A model generated the notes under the pieces. It had not been told where the DNA came from. It saw nothing but the letters and a program-made list of their open reading frames with translations, and searched no databases. From positions 1-6,440 of the forward strand of contig JACMJT010000385.1 in assembly GCA_014380505.1 (NCBI GenBank): a stretch of 6,440 bases of DNA. The letters are read 5' to 3'. A program made the translations under genes and the position numbers. Below, in pieces: positions 6,045 to 6,440 of this stretch. Position 1 is the stretch's first letter; every line of letters starts with the position of its first letter. This DNA is from Hyphomicrobiales bacterium. Its GTDB lineage: Bacteria > Pseudomonadota > Alphaproteobacteria > Rhizobiales > Aestuariivirgaceae.

Positions 6045-6063
6045 ATGCGGGGGTATTTACGTT
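6038..6063 (+). promoter_or_regulatory. EcfG-type general stress response promoter
   Basis: GGAAC (6038-6042) and CGTT (6060-6063) are separated by 17 nt. This matches the alphaproteobacterial EcfG/RpoE2/SigT consensus GGAAC-N16-17-CGTT exactly. It points toward the PAS gene, whose ATG is 44 nt after the -10 element, leaving a leader of roughly 37 nt. Promoter position and the sensor-like product agree with stress regulation, but activity is inferred. Confidence 0.7.
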
Positions 6064-6107
6064 GTTCTTGACTTGGCTGCGGCCCCTCGCCGCCGAACGC
6101 GATTGAA

Positions 6108-6440
6108 ATGCCTGAAATAACAAAGAAATCCACAACGCAGAAAGCCGGCGAAGCCGAAGTCGAGAGCTTCCGGGAAGACCATGGCCCGTTCGTCGTCGCC
6201 GCGGAAACGACGCGGATGGCGATGCTGTTTACGAACGCCAGGGTGCCTGGCCATCCGATAATTTTTGTCAATGACGCCTTTCTCTCTCTAACCGGCTACG
6301 TTCGCGAAGAGGTGCTGGGCAGGAGTTTTAAATCCCTGATGGCGCGCGGCGCCGATTCCCATTCGCTGGCCCAAATCGAAGCCGCGTTCGCCGGCAATAC
6401 CGAAAGCACTTCGGAAATTTGCTACCGGCGCAAGGATGGC
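6108..6440 (+). CDS. PAS/LOV-like sensor protein, N-terminal part (3' end outside window)
   Basis: The frame is open from ATG 6108 to the window edge (111 residues); an in-frame stop at 6069-6071 limits extension upstream. After about 25 charged residues comes a LOV-type PAS domain: PFVVAAETTRMAMLFT (27-42), PIIFVNDAFLSLTGYVREEVLG (50-71), then GRSFKSLMARGAD (71-83) and a linker helix ending in YRRKDG (106-111). In photoactive LOV domains the segment after EVLG reads GRNCRFLQ. Here Asn is Ser73, the adduct-forming Cys is Phe74 and Arg is Lys75, so flavin photochemistry is not expected. Related alphaproteobacterial proteins are usually PAS sensors with an HWE-type histidine kinase or short PAS-only regulators; which one this is lies outside the window. 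The ribosome site is weak. It is divergent from the transporter operon, and an EcfG-type promoter lies just upstream. Confidence 0.8.
   Translation, partial: MPEITKKSTTQKAGEAEVESFREDHGPFVVAAETTRMAMLFTNARVPGHPIIFVNDAFLSLTGYVREEVLGRSFKSLMARGADSHSLAQIEAAFAGNTESTSEICYRRKDG

Noticed and set aside
5924..6271. N-terminal extension of the ATPase frame to 395 residues
   Set aside because: The extra 116 residues overlap the divergent PAS gene, contain no ABC motifs and have no ribosome site; the HisP family is about 240-265 residues.

Overview
The window looks like alphaproteobacterial chromosome, probably from the Hyphomicrobiales (rhizobia-like bacteria). It is GC-rich. It carries a general-stress-type promoter (GGAAC-N17-CGTT), a LOV/HWE-kinase-like PAS protein and a hairpin-rich intergenic repeat of a style common in that order. 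The taxonomic call is inference from these traits.

Layout. (1) 3-488 (+): the C-terminal end of a gene I do not recognise, cut by the window edge. (2) 489-666: a tail-to-tail intergenic region with three tandem heptamers, then two diverged copies of one hairpin-rich repeat in inverted orientation. (3) 5881-667 (-): a six-gene polar amino-acid ABC transporter operon. Its transcription order is ATPase (HisP type), solute-binding protein B, solute-binding protein A, permease (HisQ type), permease (HisM type) and an M20 amidohydrolase. The last three genes are tightly packed, with two ATGA stop/start overlaps. (4) 5882-6107: a divergent promoter region. (5) 6108-6440 (+): the start of a PAS/LOV-like sensor protein, cut by the right edge.

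How the genes work together. The binding proteins should capture a small polar solute in the periplasm and deliver it to a HisQ/HisM membrane pair driven by the ATPase. The amidohydrolase is translationally coupled to the permease, which suggests that the imported substrate is, or includes, an N-acyl or amide-linked amino acid that is split in the cytoplasm. As written, the amidohydrolase gene has an in-frame TAA at codon 40 but is otherwise intact.

Main points of interest: the single nonsense codon in the amidohydrolase; two tandem binding proteins (about 72% identical by hand count) of which one has changed four residues at positions that contact ligand in HisJ/LAO; a 12-bp hairpin between binding protein A and the first permease that may set the protein ratio; an EcfG-type stress promoter in front of a LOV-like PAS protein that lacks the photoactive cysteine; and the inverted pair of palindromic repeats. 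I see no clearly new multi-gene system, CRISPR array, RNA gene or mobile element.
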